Assembly: GCA_036924085.1 (NCBI GenBank)
Contig: JAVGWX010000018.1
Location: 18,479,464-18,543,463, forward strand
DNA: 64,000 nucleotides
Direction: 5' to 3'
Source of the DNA: Ariolimax columbianus
Taxonomy: Eukaryota; Mollusca; Gastropoda; Stylommatophora; Arionidae
Made by a program: the position numbers and the translations under genes. The notes beneath the pieces were generated by a model. It saw only the letters and a program-made list of their open reading frames with translations. It ran no database searches and was not told the DNA's origin. Shown piece after piece: positions 1 to 10,069 of this stretch. Every line of letters begins with the position of its first letter. Positions within the stretch are counted from its first letter, which is position 1.

Positions 1-514
1 TCCTCTCTCATATAATGTTGACGTTTCTTTATTCGTCTCTCGTATCGTGCTGACGTTTCGCGAGTGACCCCTCGCCGTGTTTCTCGTGAGAGAAAAGTGC
101 CTTAGTTCTGGTATTTACAATAATAATTTATTTGTGCACATGAAAATAATGCTGCATGCTAATAAATCGATTTTAATATGAATCATTCAATTAAATATAT
201 TGAATGCCGCGGATTAAATTTAAAACAAACTACAATTTTACAGATTTTACTGAAAGTGGTCCCAATCCCCCCTTCCCAACGAAACTCTAAAATTCCTCTT
301 TTGTTGAGAATCCCTAACATCGCCTATCCGCAACAACCAATTGTAACAATCGAATATATACCTACCTCGATTCAGACAAACCTATACACAATATTACTTC
401 ATAAGTTTCCTATCATCAAGCATAAACTCTACGTGCAAAAAAGATACATTATGAAAATCAACATATTCAAAACACAAACTTTGTAGATTAGCAGATCACA
501 TGGAGACCTAAATA
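1..514. other. No recognised feature
   Basis: AT-rich sequence. A short ORF of 102 codons at 178-486 has no recognisable motif and is probably chance. I see no gene or repeat here beyond two loose copies of a GTTGACGTTTC/GCTGACGTTTC motif near positions 16 and 49. Confidence 0.5.
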
Positions 515-518
515 TTAT

Positions 519-1125
519 GGTAAAAGAGGCCAAAACAACACAGGTGCAAGAATACAGGTACCTGGGGCAGTATCTTTACCCAGGAAGACAGGTTGAGGTT
601 CGCTGCCGGAAGGCAATATAATCGCATTATCAGTTATCTCCCATGCTTGAAAAACCTGAACATTAAAATGTCCAATAAAAGGCAATTTATCAACAGTATA
701 TTCGTGCCAGCACTCTGTTATCAATGCTAAACGTGAGCACTTACAAAAATCCAAGAGAGAAAGATGTGATATGAGATGTTTAAGAAAAGCCAACAGCGCC
801 ACTATTTTAACTGTCTCTCCGATAGATAGAGAAATGATTTCATCTAAAAAAGTATCAGAACAGCATCATGCACCGAACACGCGAATAGGGAGAAAACCTA
901 GTGGTTTGACCACCTAATGTGAATGCAACTTTTCAGGCTACCGTGGCGGGCTTATAGTGCACGGTGAGAGGCCTACCGCAGCCTTGGAAGGCCTACAATT
1001 AAGTGGATTGACAATGTTAGGGATATATTAAACCGCCATAGGAAGTCGACAGCTGCAGCTACGCGTCTGGCCCAAGACAGACACATGCCGGTCACTACAT
1101 CGCCTCACGACAAAGTGGATAAGGG
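519..1125 (+). pseudogene. Decayed non-LTR retrotransposon RT, C-terminal part
   Basis: Reading across frames gives the order of motifs found at the C-terminal end of LINE reverse transcriptases. A YLGQ thumb motif lies near 556, a Phe-Ile-Asn...Val-Pro-Ala-Leu-Cys-Tyr stretch near 685-725 corresponds to the 'P.LTYG' block, and a terminal KWIDNVRDI block near 1000 is followed by an Arg-rich 'AQDR...TTSPH' end near 1070-1100. Several stop codons and frame changes interrupt it, so it is dead. Endonuclease and catalytic palm motifs are absent, as expected for a 5'-truncated copy. The clade is not certain. Confidence 0.6.
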
Positions 1126-1169
<44 letters not shown>

Positions 1170-1173
1170 GAGA
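1125..1173. repeat. (GA)n microsatellite
   Basis: Purine-only GA/GAAA run directly after the LINE fragment. It may be the element's expanded tail. Confidence 0.9.
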
Positions 1174-1602
1174 GGCAAATACCACACACACATTGGCTGC
1201 ATTGCCTGTGGTGCTGACATTCTTCAGGCGCCGTTCAGTATTTTCTGTTTTTTAAGTGATACAGTTTGAGTAGACAGGGAGATCACAGAAAAATTCACAA
1301 TGGGGCAAGACACGTTGTCTGGAGAGAGATGGACTCCGCCAAGTGCAAACCGGCAAGATATTGCAGAAAGCTCTAAGAAAAATTTGAAATGCGACAGCCG
1401 TCTCAATACACAACAATGACAATCATACCACTGAGGTTAACTCGTCCAGACGGAAGATTCGATATCTTAGCACAAAACCGAGTGAAGTAGGGAGAACTGA
1501 TCCAATAATCTGCAGTATTGGTGACCCATTGACCTTACAGGTTACGGGACTGATGGTCACGATGAAGGGATAACGCCACTGACGGTGTGGTTTTGCATTG
1601 TG
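1174..1602. other. No recognised feature
   Basis: Unique-looking sequence between a microsatellite and a minisatellite. No motif, exon or repeat recognised. Confidence 0.4.
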
Positions 1603-2336
1603 CAGATTGTGCGTACCTCTGTTACTCCACAGATTGTGCGTACCTCTGTTACTCCACAGATTGTGCGTACCTCTGTTACTCCACAGATTGTGCGTACCTC
1701 TGTTACTCCACAGATTGTGCGTACCTCTGTTACTCCACAGATTGTGCGTACCTCTGTTACTCCACAGATTGTGCGTACCTCTGTTACTCCACAGATTGTG
1801 CGTACCTCTGTTACTCCACAGATTGTGCGTACCTCTGTTACTCCATAGATTGTGCGTACCTCTGTTACTCCACAGATTGTGCGTACTTCTTTTACTCCAC
1901 AGATTGTGCGTACCTCTGTTACTCCACAGATTGTGCGTACTTCTGTTACTCCACAGATTGTGCGTACCTCTGTTACTCCACAGATTGTGCGTACCTCTGT
2001 TACTCCACAGATTGTGCGTACCTCTCTTACTCCACAGATTGTGCGTACCTCTGTTACTCCACAGATTGTGCGTACCTCTGTTACTCCACAGATTGTGGGG
2101 TACTTCTGTTACTCCACAGATTGTGGGGTACTTTTGTTACTCCACAGATTGTGCGTACTTCTGTTACTCCACAGATTGTGGGGTACTTCTGTTACTCCAC
2201 AGATTGTGCGTACTTCTGTTACTCCACAGATTGTGGGGTACTTCTGTTACTCCACAGATTGTGGGGTACTTCTGTTACTCCACAGATTGTGCGTACCTCT
2301 GTTACTCCCCAAATTGTGCGTACCTCTGTTACTCCA
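1603..2336. repeat. 27-bp minisatellite, about 27 copies
   Basis: Head-to-tail copies of a 27-bp unit containing CAGATTGTGCGTACCTC. Because 27 is divisible by three and the unit lacks stops, all three forward frames stay open and give false ORFs. From about 2093 some units carry GTGGGG in place of GTGCG and are 28 bp long, which shifts the frames. Left-hand copies are nearly identical, and divergence rises toward the right edge. Confidence 0.95.
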
Positions 2337-2840
2337 AACTATGTATGTCCACCCCTACATTCCGCCTACTATAACAAGTCTGCGCCATAGCTCTTTATTT
2401 TAGTTTAACCTTGGGGATTTCTGAAGTAGTTTGTTATACATGATGCTGTCGCTTTGGGGGTGCAATTGTCCAATTACTTCCTACCCAATAAGGCGCCCCA
2501 GGATCCAGTCGGGGTGACTGACAGTCTACAAGAATGTATTTGCTCGCTCTGGTTGCGCTTGAACAAAGATAGAGGAAAACGTATCATTATGAAACGGAAA
2601 AGCGAAGTATACTCAGCAGCATTTGTACTGGCAGACGCTGCAGCAACTTCAATGCCGAGGCCAGAGTCCCGAGACAAGCAGCTGAAACCCTTACAGACCT
2701 TAAGGAACAGGCAGAGAAACAAGTTATTATTCTCATTGACGCCTTCTTAGTGTTAACGTTTAAAATTCACACAGGTACACAACGATGATCAATATCCGCA
2801 TTAAACTGATTTTAGTAATGAGAGATATATTTTGAATATC
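2337..2840. other. No recognised feature
   Basis: Short ORFs on both strands (for example 2454-2750 +) have no recognisable motif. Confidence 0.4.
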
Positions 2841-3421
2841 TGGGCTAAAGAATTGACAAAAATGGCGACTGCTCGAAAGCAATCAGAAGAAAACTAGCCA
2901 TGGCAATGCAGAGACTGAACAGCCTGAAGAAATTATGGCAGAGCATCAACAAAATGATAAAAGATAAAGTCTTGAGAGCCTGTGTTTTTTTTCTGTGGCA
3001 GCTTATGGCTGCGAATCATGGACGATTACCAAAACTTCCAGACAAAGAACGAATCGAGTCAAAATGTTACAGAAAGATCCTAAGAATACCATGGACAGAG
3101 AAAAAGACAAATGTAGACATTCAGCAAGAGTTGAGCATAGAAGAGAACTGGTTTATCAATTCCATTTTGTCTAGAGAATGCAAATACTTTGGTCACACCA
3201 AGAGACACAGCGGTCTCGAGAGAACAGTGATGGAAGGTATGGTGCCAGGCAAAAGAGGAATGGGTAGACAAAGAAGAAGTTGGCACCAAGATATCCAGGA
3301 ATGCCTAGGTATGACTGTGGCGGAGGCTGGAGTTTTGGCAAGAGAACGAGTTTCTTTCAGACAGACTGCGATGGGAGCGACGTTCTAAAAAGGACATGCT
3401 ACATGATGATGATGATGATGA
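2841..3421 (+). pseudogene. LINE 3' fragment (RT C-terminal domain) with GAT tail
   Basis: The frame through 2876-3388 reads a C-terminal LINE domain. An 'AIRRKLAMA' start comes first, then a 'YGCES'-type block disrupted by a T-run near 2987. After that come 'RKILRIPWTEKKTN', a 'KYFGHTKRHSGLE' block and a Gly/Arg-rich 'PGKRGMGRQRR' block ending in 'ARERVSF'. The copy ends with the microsatellite GATGATGATGATGATGAG at about 3404-3421, a typical terminal tail. A sister copy with the same layout and tail lies at 41335-41745. It is 5'-truncated, contains no catalytic palm, and is non-functional. Confidence 0.75.
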
Positions 3422-3550
3422 GATATATTGTTATCTCTCCAAATTGACCTCACTGAGGTACGACATCATAGCCCGAGCACACCTTGTTGGTAGTTTCGCT
3501 GCCAGAGACAGAACCCACATTTTTGCTTTGGTAACTGTTTCAAGCGTTTG

Positions 3551-4495
3551 ACCACTGATAGTGGTACTATCACTGACTGATAGAGGTACTGTCACTGACT
3601 GATAGAGGTACTGTCACTGACTTATGGAGGTACTGTCACTTACTGATAGAGGTACTGTCACTGACTGATAGAGATACTGTCACTTACTGATAGAGGTACT
3701 GTCACTGACTGATATAAGTACTGTCACTGACTGATAGAGGTACTGTCACTGACTGATAGAGGTACTGTCACGGACTGATAGAGGTACTGTCACTGACTGA
3801 TAGAGGTACTGTCACTGACTGATAGAGGTACTGTCACTGACTGATAGAGGTACTGTCACTGACTGATAGAGGTACTGTCACTGACTGATAGAGGTACTGC
3901 CACTTACTGATAGAGGTAATGTCACTTACTGATAGAGGTACTGTCACTGATTGATAGAGGTACTGTCACTGACTGATAGAGGTACTGTCACTGACTGATA
4001 TAGGTACTGTCACTGACTGATAGAGGTACTGTCACTGACTGAAAGAGGTACTGTCACTGACTGATAGAGGTACTGTCACTTACTGATAGAGGTACTGTCA
4101 CTGACTGATAGAGATACTGTCATTTACTGATAGAGGTACTGTCACTGACTGAAAGAGGTACTGTCACTGACTGATATAGGTTCTCTCACTGACTGAAAGA
4201 GGTACTGTCACTGACTGATATAGGTACTGTCACTGACTGATATAGGTACTGTCACTGACTGATATAAGTACTGTCACTGACTTATATAAGTACTGTCACT
4301 GACTGATATAGGTACTGTCACTGACTGATATATGTACTGTCAATGACTGATAGAGATACTGTCACTGACTGATATAGGTACTGTCACAGACTGATAGAGG
4401 TACTGTCACAGACTGATAGAGGTACTGTCACTGACTGATAGAGGTACTGTCACTTACTGATAGAGGTACTGTCACTTACTGATAGAGGTACTGTC
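3551..4495. repeat. 22-bp minisatellite, left half (about 43 copies)
   Basis: Tandem copies of a 22-bp unit containing GATAGAGGTACTGTCACTGA with scattered single-base variants. The array is interrupted at 4496 by a LINE composite and resumes at 8541, so it predates that insertion. Confidence 0.95.
4485..4495 (+). repeat. Left target-site duplication of the LINE composite
   Basis: GAGGTACTGTC occurs immediately before the LINE and again immediately after its GAA tail at 8541-8551. Since the target is itself a tandem repeat containing this string, the true duplication length cannot be fixed. Confidence 0.55.
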
Positions 4496-6989
4496 TAAGC
4501 ATACAGACATTAGCGAAGAGCTAAAGGGACACGAAAACATAAATACAGCTCCTGAAGAGCACATGATGGCCAAACTAACAATGCGCGAAATGGAAGAGGC
4601 TATGAGAACACTAAAGAAAAGGAAATCTCCCGGAAAAGACGGGATAACAAACGAAATGCTGATGGGGCTGGGCCAAACAGCGAAGAAGAAACTACTATCA
4701 GTCCTGAACCAAAGCTGGAAAAGGGGTATTGTACCCCAGGCATGGAAAGATGCAATACTGGTACCAGTACCAAAAACAGGGAAGGACAAAACAGATCCAA
4801 ATGGATACAGGCCCATAAGCCTACTGAGCTGTGTCGGCAAGCTGATGGAACGGATGATAAACACCAGACTGATGTGGCATCTGGAAGAAAAACGAATACT
4901 AATTCCACAGCAAGCCGGCTTTAGACAGCACAGATCCACTGAGGACCAGGTCATCCTCATAGCCCAGGAGATAGAAGATGCCTACCAGGCACAGAAACAC
5001 ACAGTAGCTGTTTGGGTGGATCTGGAAAAGGCATTTGACAAAGTCTGGAAGGATGGACTTAGAGTCAAGCTAAGAAGAAGTGATGTTTGTGGGAAGATGT
5101 ACAAGTGGATCAACCACTACCTCAAACAAAGAACGGCCAGAGTCCAAGTACAAGGGCAGATGAGCAAAAAGGTGACACTCGAGCAGGGAGTACCCCAAGG
5201 GGGAGTACTGTCACCCACACTCTTCCTGGTATATATAAACGATATTACAGAGAATATACCAAGAAGAGTCCATAGCTCAATGTTTGCAGACGATCTGGCT
5301 ATGTGGACCTCTGAAAAGAATCTCACCATAGCAAGAAATCGGATGCAAACGGCCCTAACATCGCTGGAAGAGTGGGCGAACTCATGGCTGGTCAAAATAA
5401 ACGAGGAGAAAACCACGTGCACAATATTCTCGCTCTCATTAAAACCCCAAAGTACCAAATTAAGCCTAAATGGCAAAATCCTGCAGCCAAACGACAACCC
5501 AACCTATCTGGGAGTCACATTTGATCGGCGCATGACATGGAAAAGTCAGATTGAGAGAAACCGAATGAAAGCCAGAGAAAGAATGGCGATCATGAGGAAA
5601 CTTGCTGGCACAAGCTGGGGAGCAGACGAAGGCATACTAAAGAAACTGTACACTGGAAGAGTGAGACCAGTTCTCGAGTATGGCATCGCGGCATGGACAA
5701 CAGCAGCGAAGGCGAACTTCGATAAAGTTAACAAACTTCAAAACCAAGCCATGAGAATCATAACAGGTGGCATGAAGTCAACGCCAATTGTAGAACTTGA
5801 AAAGATTACAAAACTGCAATCCATGACCGACAGAAGAGACTGCAGAGCCCAGCTGCAGTCAGAGAAACTCCGAAGACTGACGGACCATCCAATGTACCAG
5901 AGGCTAAACAATCTGGGAACTGGGAAACTAAAGCGGAGAAACTTTGCAGAAATAGCCAAAGCAAAGATGCACGAAGATCCCATAAACACACTAACAACAC
6001 CAAAACCCATCACTACTGTACGAAAACCTACTTGGAGGCAGGATATATTTCCAGAGGTGGTAGAAAATATACCAGGTATTGCAAACAAAAACTGCCAGAC
6101 CGAAAAAGAAAGGAGAGACACTACCCTAAGCTTCATAACGAAAAGCTACCCAAGCATGGACTGGACCCATGCATACACCGACGGTTCTGTAACAGACACT
6201 ACACAGAACGGAGGGGCAGGAGCATTCCTGAACCTACCAAATGGCAGAAAAATAACACTGTCATTCGCTACTGGTAAGTACACAAGCAATTTCAGAGCGG
6301 AGGCAGAGGCACTGAGGGCGGCAGTGGAAGAAATGGCAACACACAGTGAAAATGAGAGCCACATAGTCTTGCTGACAGATGCTCTCGCCGTAGTCACAGC
6401 GCTAAAAAGCCAGAAAAACACTGAGCTTAATGACTTAAGAGCAGCACTCTGCAAACTGTGCCAGCTGTCCGCACCAAAAAGGGTAGTGGTACAGTGGGTT
6501 CCGTCACACTGCAACATCCAAGGCAACGAGGAGGCAGACAGACTGGCAAAAGAAGGTGCAAGGCTACCACAAACAGATACCAGTATGACGTACGAAGAGT
6601 CAAAACGGCTTATCAAAGCCAGGTACATTACCAAATGGGAAACCGAACATACTGGTTACACCAAAAACGATGCCTATTACCAGTTGAACCGAAGAGAGCA
6701 GGTCGTTGTCTTCAGACTTCGCACTGGCCACAATAGACTGAGGTACCACCTATTCAACAAATTGAAGATAGGGTGTACCGACGAATGCCCGTGCGGTACT
6801 GGTAAAATGACCACTGAACATCTGCTGCAGAACTGCCCGACATACGGGGATCAGAGAGAGCAGATGTGGCCATTGCCAGTGGAACTGCAAGACAAGCTCT
6901 ATGGTAGTGGCGAGAGTCTCAGGATGACCGCCGCTTTTTTCGAAAAAATAATGGTTACTGTCTGACTGTGTACGCAGAAGAAGAAGAAG
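4496..6989 (+). mobile_element. I-superfamily (Nimb-like) LINE, copy 1, 5'-truncated
   Basis: Non-LTR retrotransposon copy with an RT plus RNase H reading frame (4563-6965), a very short 3' UTR and a GAA-repeat tail (about 6976-6989). The apurinic endonuclease and any ORF1 are missing. In-frame sequence upstream of 4563 is linker only, so the copy is 5'-truncated at 4496 between endonuclease and RT. It lies inside a 22-bp minisatellite and is joined at its tail to a second partial copy. Assignment to the I superfamily rests on RNase H after RT and a terminal Cys/His cluster; the Nimb name is my inference. Confidence 0.85.
4563..6965 (+). CDS. Reverse transcriptase-RNase H ORF of I-type LINE (800 codons, N-truncated)
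   Basis: Would copy element RNA at a nicked chromosomal target (target-primed reverse transcription). RT motifs in order: 'KSPGKDGI' near residue 20, 'GYRPISLLS' near 80, 'VDLEKAFDKVW' near 150, 'QGVPQGGVLSP' near 206 and the catalytic box FADD near 240. The RNase H domain follows: 'YTDGSV' near 537, 'FRAEAEAL', 'LLTDAL' and 'HCNIQGNEEADRLAKEG' near 655. It thus keeps the acidic catalytic set. The C-terminus holds a Cys/His cluster ('CTDECPCGTGK...EH...NC') near 737-760. There is no internal stop, so the frame is intact although the N-terminal endonuclease is gone. The first Met is only the first in the surviving frame and is not a natural start. Its intact state suggests a recent insertion. 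Confidence 0.85.
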   Translation: MMAKLTMREMEEAMRTLKKRKSPGKDGITNEMLMGLGQTAKKKLLSVLNQSWKRGIVPQAWKDAILVPVPKTGKDKTDPNGYRPISLLSCVGKLMERMINTRLMWHLEEKRILIPQQAGFRQHRSTEDQVILIAQEIEDAYQAQKHTVAVWVDLEKAFDKVWKDGLRVKLRRSDVCGKMYKWINHYLKQRTARVQVQGQMSKKVTLEQGVPQGGVLSPTLFLVYINDITENIPRRVHSSMFADDLAMWTSEKNLTIARNRMQTALTSLEEWANSWLVKINEEKTTCTIFSLSLKPQSTKLSLNGKILQPNDNPTYLGVTFDRRMTWKSQIERNRMKARERMAIMRKLAGTSWGADEGILKKLYTGRVRPVLEYGIAAWTTAAKANFDKVNKLQNQAMRIITGGMKSTPIVELEKITKLQSMTDRRDCRAQLQSEKLRRLTDHPMYQRLNNLGTGKLKRRNFAEIAKAKMHEDPINTLTTPKPITTVRKPTWRQDIFPEVVENIPGIANKNCQTEKERRDTTLSFITKSYPSMDWTHAYTDGSVTDTTQNGGAGAFLNLPNGRKITLSFATGKYTSNFRAEAEALRAAVEEMATHSENESHIVLLTDALAVVTALKSQKNTELNDLRAALCKLCQLSAPKRVVVQWVPSHCNIQGNEEADRLAKEGARLPQTDTSMTYEESKRLIKARYITKWETEHTGYTKNDAYYQLNRREQVVVFRLRTGHNRLRYHLFNKLKIGCTDECPCGTGKMTTEHLLQNCPTYGDQREQMWPLPVELQDKLYGSGESLRMTAAFFEKIMVTV

Positions 6990-8540
6990 AAAACCCCAAA
7001 GTACCAAATTAAGTCTGAATGGCAAAATCCTGCAGCCAAACGACAACCCAACCTATCTGGGAGTCACATTTGATCGGCGCATGACATGGAAAAGTCAGAT
7101 TGAGAGAAACCGAATGAAAGCCAGAGAAAGAATGGCGATCATGAGGAAACTTGCTGGCACAAGCTGGGGAGCAGACGAAGGCATACTAAAGAAACTGTAC
7201 ACTGGAAGAGTGAGACCAGTTCTCGAGTATGGCATTGCGGCATGGACAACCGCAGCGAAGGCGAACTTCGATAAAGTTAACAAACTTCAAAACCAAGCCA
7301 TGAGAATTATAACAGGTGGCATGAAGTCAACGCCAATTGTAGAACTTGAAAAGATTACAAAATTGCAATCCATGACCGATAGAAGAGACTGCAGAGCCCA
7401 GCTGCAGTCAGAGAAACTCAGAAGACTGACGGACCATCCAATGTACCAGAGACTAAACAATTTGGGAAATGGGAAACTAAAGCGGAGAAACTTTGCAGAA
7501 ATAGCCAAAGCAAAGATGCACGAAGATCCCATAAACGCACTAACAACACCAAAACCCATCACTACTGTACGAAAACCTACTTGGAGGCAGGATATATTTC
7601 CAGAGGTGGTAGAAAATATACCAGGTATTGCAAACAAAAACTGCCAGAGTGAAAAAGAACGGAGAGACACTACCCTAAGCTTCATAACGAAAAGCTACCC
7701 AAGCATGGACTGGACCCATGCATACACCGACGGTTCTGTAACAAACACTACACAGAACGGAGGGGCAGGAGCATTCCTGAACCTACCAAATGGCAGAAAA
7801 ATAACACTGTCATTCGCTACTGGTAAGTACACAAGCAATTTCAGAGCAGAGGCAGAGGCACTGAGGGCGGCAGGGGAAGAAATGGTAACACACAGTGAAA
7901 ATGAGAGCCATATAGTCCTGCTGACAGATGCTCTCGAGGTAGTCACAGCGCTAAAAAGCCAGAAAAACACTGAGCTTAATGACTTAAGAGCAGCACTCTG
8001 CAAACTGTGCCAGCAGTCCGCACCAAAAAGGGTAGTGGTACAGTGGGTTCCGTCACACTGCAACATCCAAGGCAACGAGGAGGCAGACAGACTGGCAAAA
8101 GAAGGTGCAAGGCTACCACAAACAGATACCAGTATGACGTACGAAGAGTCAAAACGGCTTATCAAAGCCAGATACATGACCAAATGGGAAACCGAACATA
8201 CTGGTTACACCAAAAACGATGCCTATTACCAGTTGAACCGAAGAGAGCAGGTCGTTGTCTTCAGACTTCGCACTGGCCACAACAGACTGAGGTACCACCT
8301 ATTCAACAAATTGAAGATAGGGTGTACCGACGAATGCCCGTGCGGTACTGGTAAAATGACCACTGAACATCTGCTGCAGAACTGCCCGACATACGAGGAT
8401 CAGAGAGAGCAGATGTGGCCATTGCCAGTGGAACTGCAAGACAAGCTCTATGGTAGTGGCGAGAGTCTCAGGATGACCACCGCTTTTTTCGAGAAAATAA
8501 TGGTTACTGTCTGACTGTGTACGCAGAAGAAGAAGAAGAA
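6990..8540 (+). mobile_element. I-type LINE, copy 2, more strongly 5'-truncated, head-to-tail with copy 1
   Basis: Begins at an AAAACCCC string equivalent to 5441 of copy 1 and runs collinearly, with a constant offset of 1549 bp, to its own GAA tail at about 8525-8540. It directly abuts copy 1's GAA tail on the left and minisatellite on the right. The two copies differ at about 11 of 477 shared residues, so they are not a simple recent duplication of one another. See the finding on template jumping. Confidence 0.85.
7081..8514 (+). CDS. RT thumb plus RNase H fragment of I-type LINE (477 codons)
   Basis: Same protein as the C-terminal 477 residues of the ORF at 4563-6965. It contains the RT thumb/connection region, the full RNase H domain (from 'YTDGSV' near residue 214) and the C-terminal Cys/His cluster, but no RT palm. 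The frame is uninterrupted. Notable differences from copy 1 lie in RNase H ('RAAGEEMV' for 'RAAVEEMA', 'DALEVV' for 'DALAVV'). It cannot encode a working retrotransposase because the catalytic FADD box is not present. The Met at 7081 is an internal residue in the family. Confidence 0.75.
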   Translation: MTWKSQIERNRMKARERMAIMRKLAGTSWGADEGILKKLYTGRVRPVLEYGIAAWTTAAKANFDKVNKLQNQAMRIITGGMKSTPIVELEKITKLQSMTDRRDCRAQLQSEKLRRLTDHPMYQRLNNLGNGKLKRRNFAEIAKAKMHEDPINALTTPKPITTVRKPTWRQDIFPEVVENIPGIANKNCQSEKERRDTTLSFITKSYPSMDWTHAYTDGSVTNTTQNGGAGAFLNLPNGRKITLSFATGKYTSNFRAEAEALRAAGEEMVTHSENESHIVLLTDALEVVTALKSQKNTELNDLRAALCKLCQQSAPKRVVVQWVPSHCNIQGNEEADRLAKEGARLPQTDTSMTYEESKRLIKARYMTKWETEHTGYTKNDAYYQLNRREQVVVFRLRTGHNRLRYHLFNKLKIGCTDECPCGTGKMTTEHLLQNCPTYEDQREQMWPLPVELQDKLYGSGESLRMTTAFFEKIMVTV

Positions 8541-8756
8541 GAGGTACTGTCACTGACTGATAGAGGCACTGTCACTGACTGATACAGGTACTGTCACTGA
8601 CTGATAGAGGTACTGTCACTGACTCATAGAAGTACTGTCACTGACTCATAGAAGTACTGTCACTGACTGATATAGGTACTGTCACTGACCGATACAGGTA
8701 ATGTCACTGACTGATAGAGGTACTGTCACTGACTGATAGAGGTACTGTCACTGAAC
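8541..8756. repeat. 22-bp minisatellite, right half
   Basis: Continuation of the 3551-4495 array, about ten copies, ending at CTGTCACTGAACC. The first 11 bases match the left target-site copy. Confidence 0.95.
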
Positions 8757-8865
8757 CGTCACTCGTCGTTAGTTACGACGATATTTTTTTAAATAACGGT
8801 GAGATGTCAGAAAATGTTCTCAATCTCTGAACACAGCTGTCTCCATTGTTATTTGTATATTTTAC

Positions 8866-8985
8866 GTGTTTCCCTCACTAGTTTCTACTGGTGGAGGTGT
8901 GGCTATTCCACCCCAGACAGTAGTCAATTGGGTGATATTAAGAAGCATAAACCAGTGCTTGGATGTATGTGTGCTTCTGTATGTA
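8866..8985 (+). repeat. Dispersed repeat D, copy 1
   Basis: About 120 bp beginning near CCCTCACTAGTTTCTACTGG. It matches 13733-13855 with many substitutions but few indels. Both copies are in the same orientation and are followed by unrelated sequence. No terminal repeats or pol III boxes are evident, and the class is unknown. Confidence 0.6.
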
Positions 8986-9583
8986 CCTATGCTAGGTTTG
9001 TGCACTCTCAGAAGCCAGCCGAACCAAAGTGCAATGGAAGGGCCTCACCATGAGGGCGCGTGTGAAAGTTGTGCAAAAATGTGATTGTTGGACAGAGTTA
9101 AATGAAACAGAGTGAGGTAAGAAGAGAGAGGAAAACAAAACCTTGTTAATAAGCCTCACCGATCGCCAGGAATGTGAGTCAACCGTGACCTGGGCTTATC
9201 TGCCGGTGAACGCCAGCAGGCCTATTTTTCATTGTTACAAATTTTCGTTGACAATAACATGTCTGAATCAGTTACTTTGCAGTCATTATTAACCTTGCAT
9301 TCACTGGTAGTCGTTCGAATTTAAGGTATAATAGGAAAGTGCCATTATTCATGTGTACTACCGTGAAAGTTTTAAAGTTCTACTTTTTATAGTTTGTATG
9401 TTGCATTTGTTTTAGTACACAAGTACTTAAAAGATAAAATCTTGCACAATTTGAAAATTACTACTTCCCCGCCACTTACAAAATTAAAGTTGAAGCAAAT
9501 AAATTCATCTACCCCATACAGAGCTCTCTGTGAACAAATCAAGCCAAGGACATTCAGCAAACTAGTGCAATAAACATTTCTGT
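8986..9583. other. No recognised feature upstream of the RAG1-like ORF
   Basis: No obvious promoter, terminal inverted repeat or other gene. Could contain the 5' part of the element carrying the RAG1-like ORF, but I cannot delimit it. Confidence 0.35.
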
Positions 9584-10069
9584 GTGGAAATGTCAGATCA
9601 GAAATCAGACTATTTTGTTTTGGAAAGATCACACCACCAGCTGATAATGGATCACAACATTGAAACACACATGAGGTGCTTGAATGGCTTGTGTCGAATA
9701 TATGGAGAGAGGACATTGTCAAAGAAGGACAAAGATCAACAGAAAGAAACCCACTATTATGTAGAGCCTTTCAAAATGATTTTGTTTATTATTTTTGATT
9801 TCGACATAAATTCAGAAGTGGATGTAAAACATTGGGCCACCTTGTGTTTAAAGTGTCGTTTCAAGATTACTAATTTACAGAGTAGAGAGAGTCAAACTTC
9901 TCTAAATCAAGCTAAACTGCTTGTTGATAACAGTGCATCCAACTGGACGGAATACAATCCTTACATCCAAGATTTCTCAGTTTGTAGCCATCATAAAAGT
10001 ATGAGGCGTAGCAAGACTTTCCATAAGAAAGATAAGGAAACTGATACGAAAGATAATATCCAGGTGTGA
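9584..10069 (+). CDS. RAG1 N-terminal-like protein fragment (N-RAG transposon-like)
   Basis: 161-codon ORF with the arrangement of the RAG1 N-terminal zinc-binding region. 'LCRIYG' near residue 36 matches the first 'CxxC-G' motif but has Tyr for the second Cys. A hydrophobic 'FDFDINSEVDVKH' near 70-82 precedes 'CLKC' near 87-90, paralleling the RAG1 block where an acidic 'ID...D...HP' run is followed by CxxC. A later 'SVCSHHKSMRR' near 132-142 parallels the third Cys motif before a basic stretch. The match is from family knowledge; I could not run a search. Molluscs are known to carry N-RAG-type transposons encoding only this N-terminal part, which fits the setting. The lost Cys, 'HW' for 'HP', and the stop created beside a short direct repeat at 10052-10085 suggest a decaying copy. 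The Met at 9584 is simply the first in frame. Confidence 0.5.
   Translation: MEMSDQKSDYFVLERSHHQLIMDHNIETHMRCLNGLCRIYGERTLSKKDKDQQKETHYYVEPFKMILFIIFDFDINSEVDVKHWATLCLKCRFKITNLQSRESQTSLNQAKLLVDNSASNWTEYNPYIQDFSVCSHHKSMRRSKTFHKKDKETDTKDNIQV

Noticed and set aside
178..486. 102-codon ORF near the window start
   Set aside because: Compositionally biased and without any recognisable motif.
1585..2403. Three overlapping ORFs with nine-residue repeats (up to 267 codons)
   Set aside because: They are the 27-bp minisatellite read in three frames; unit length is a multiple of three and no flanking coding signal exists.
4472..8553. Minus-strand ORFs up to 162 codons opposite the LINE
   Set aside because: Antisense shadows of the RT-RNase H frame, duplicated identically in copies 1 and 2.
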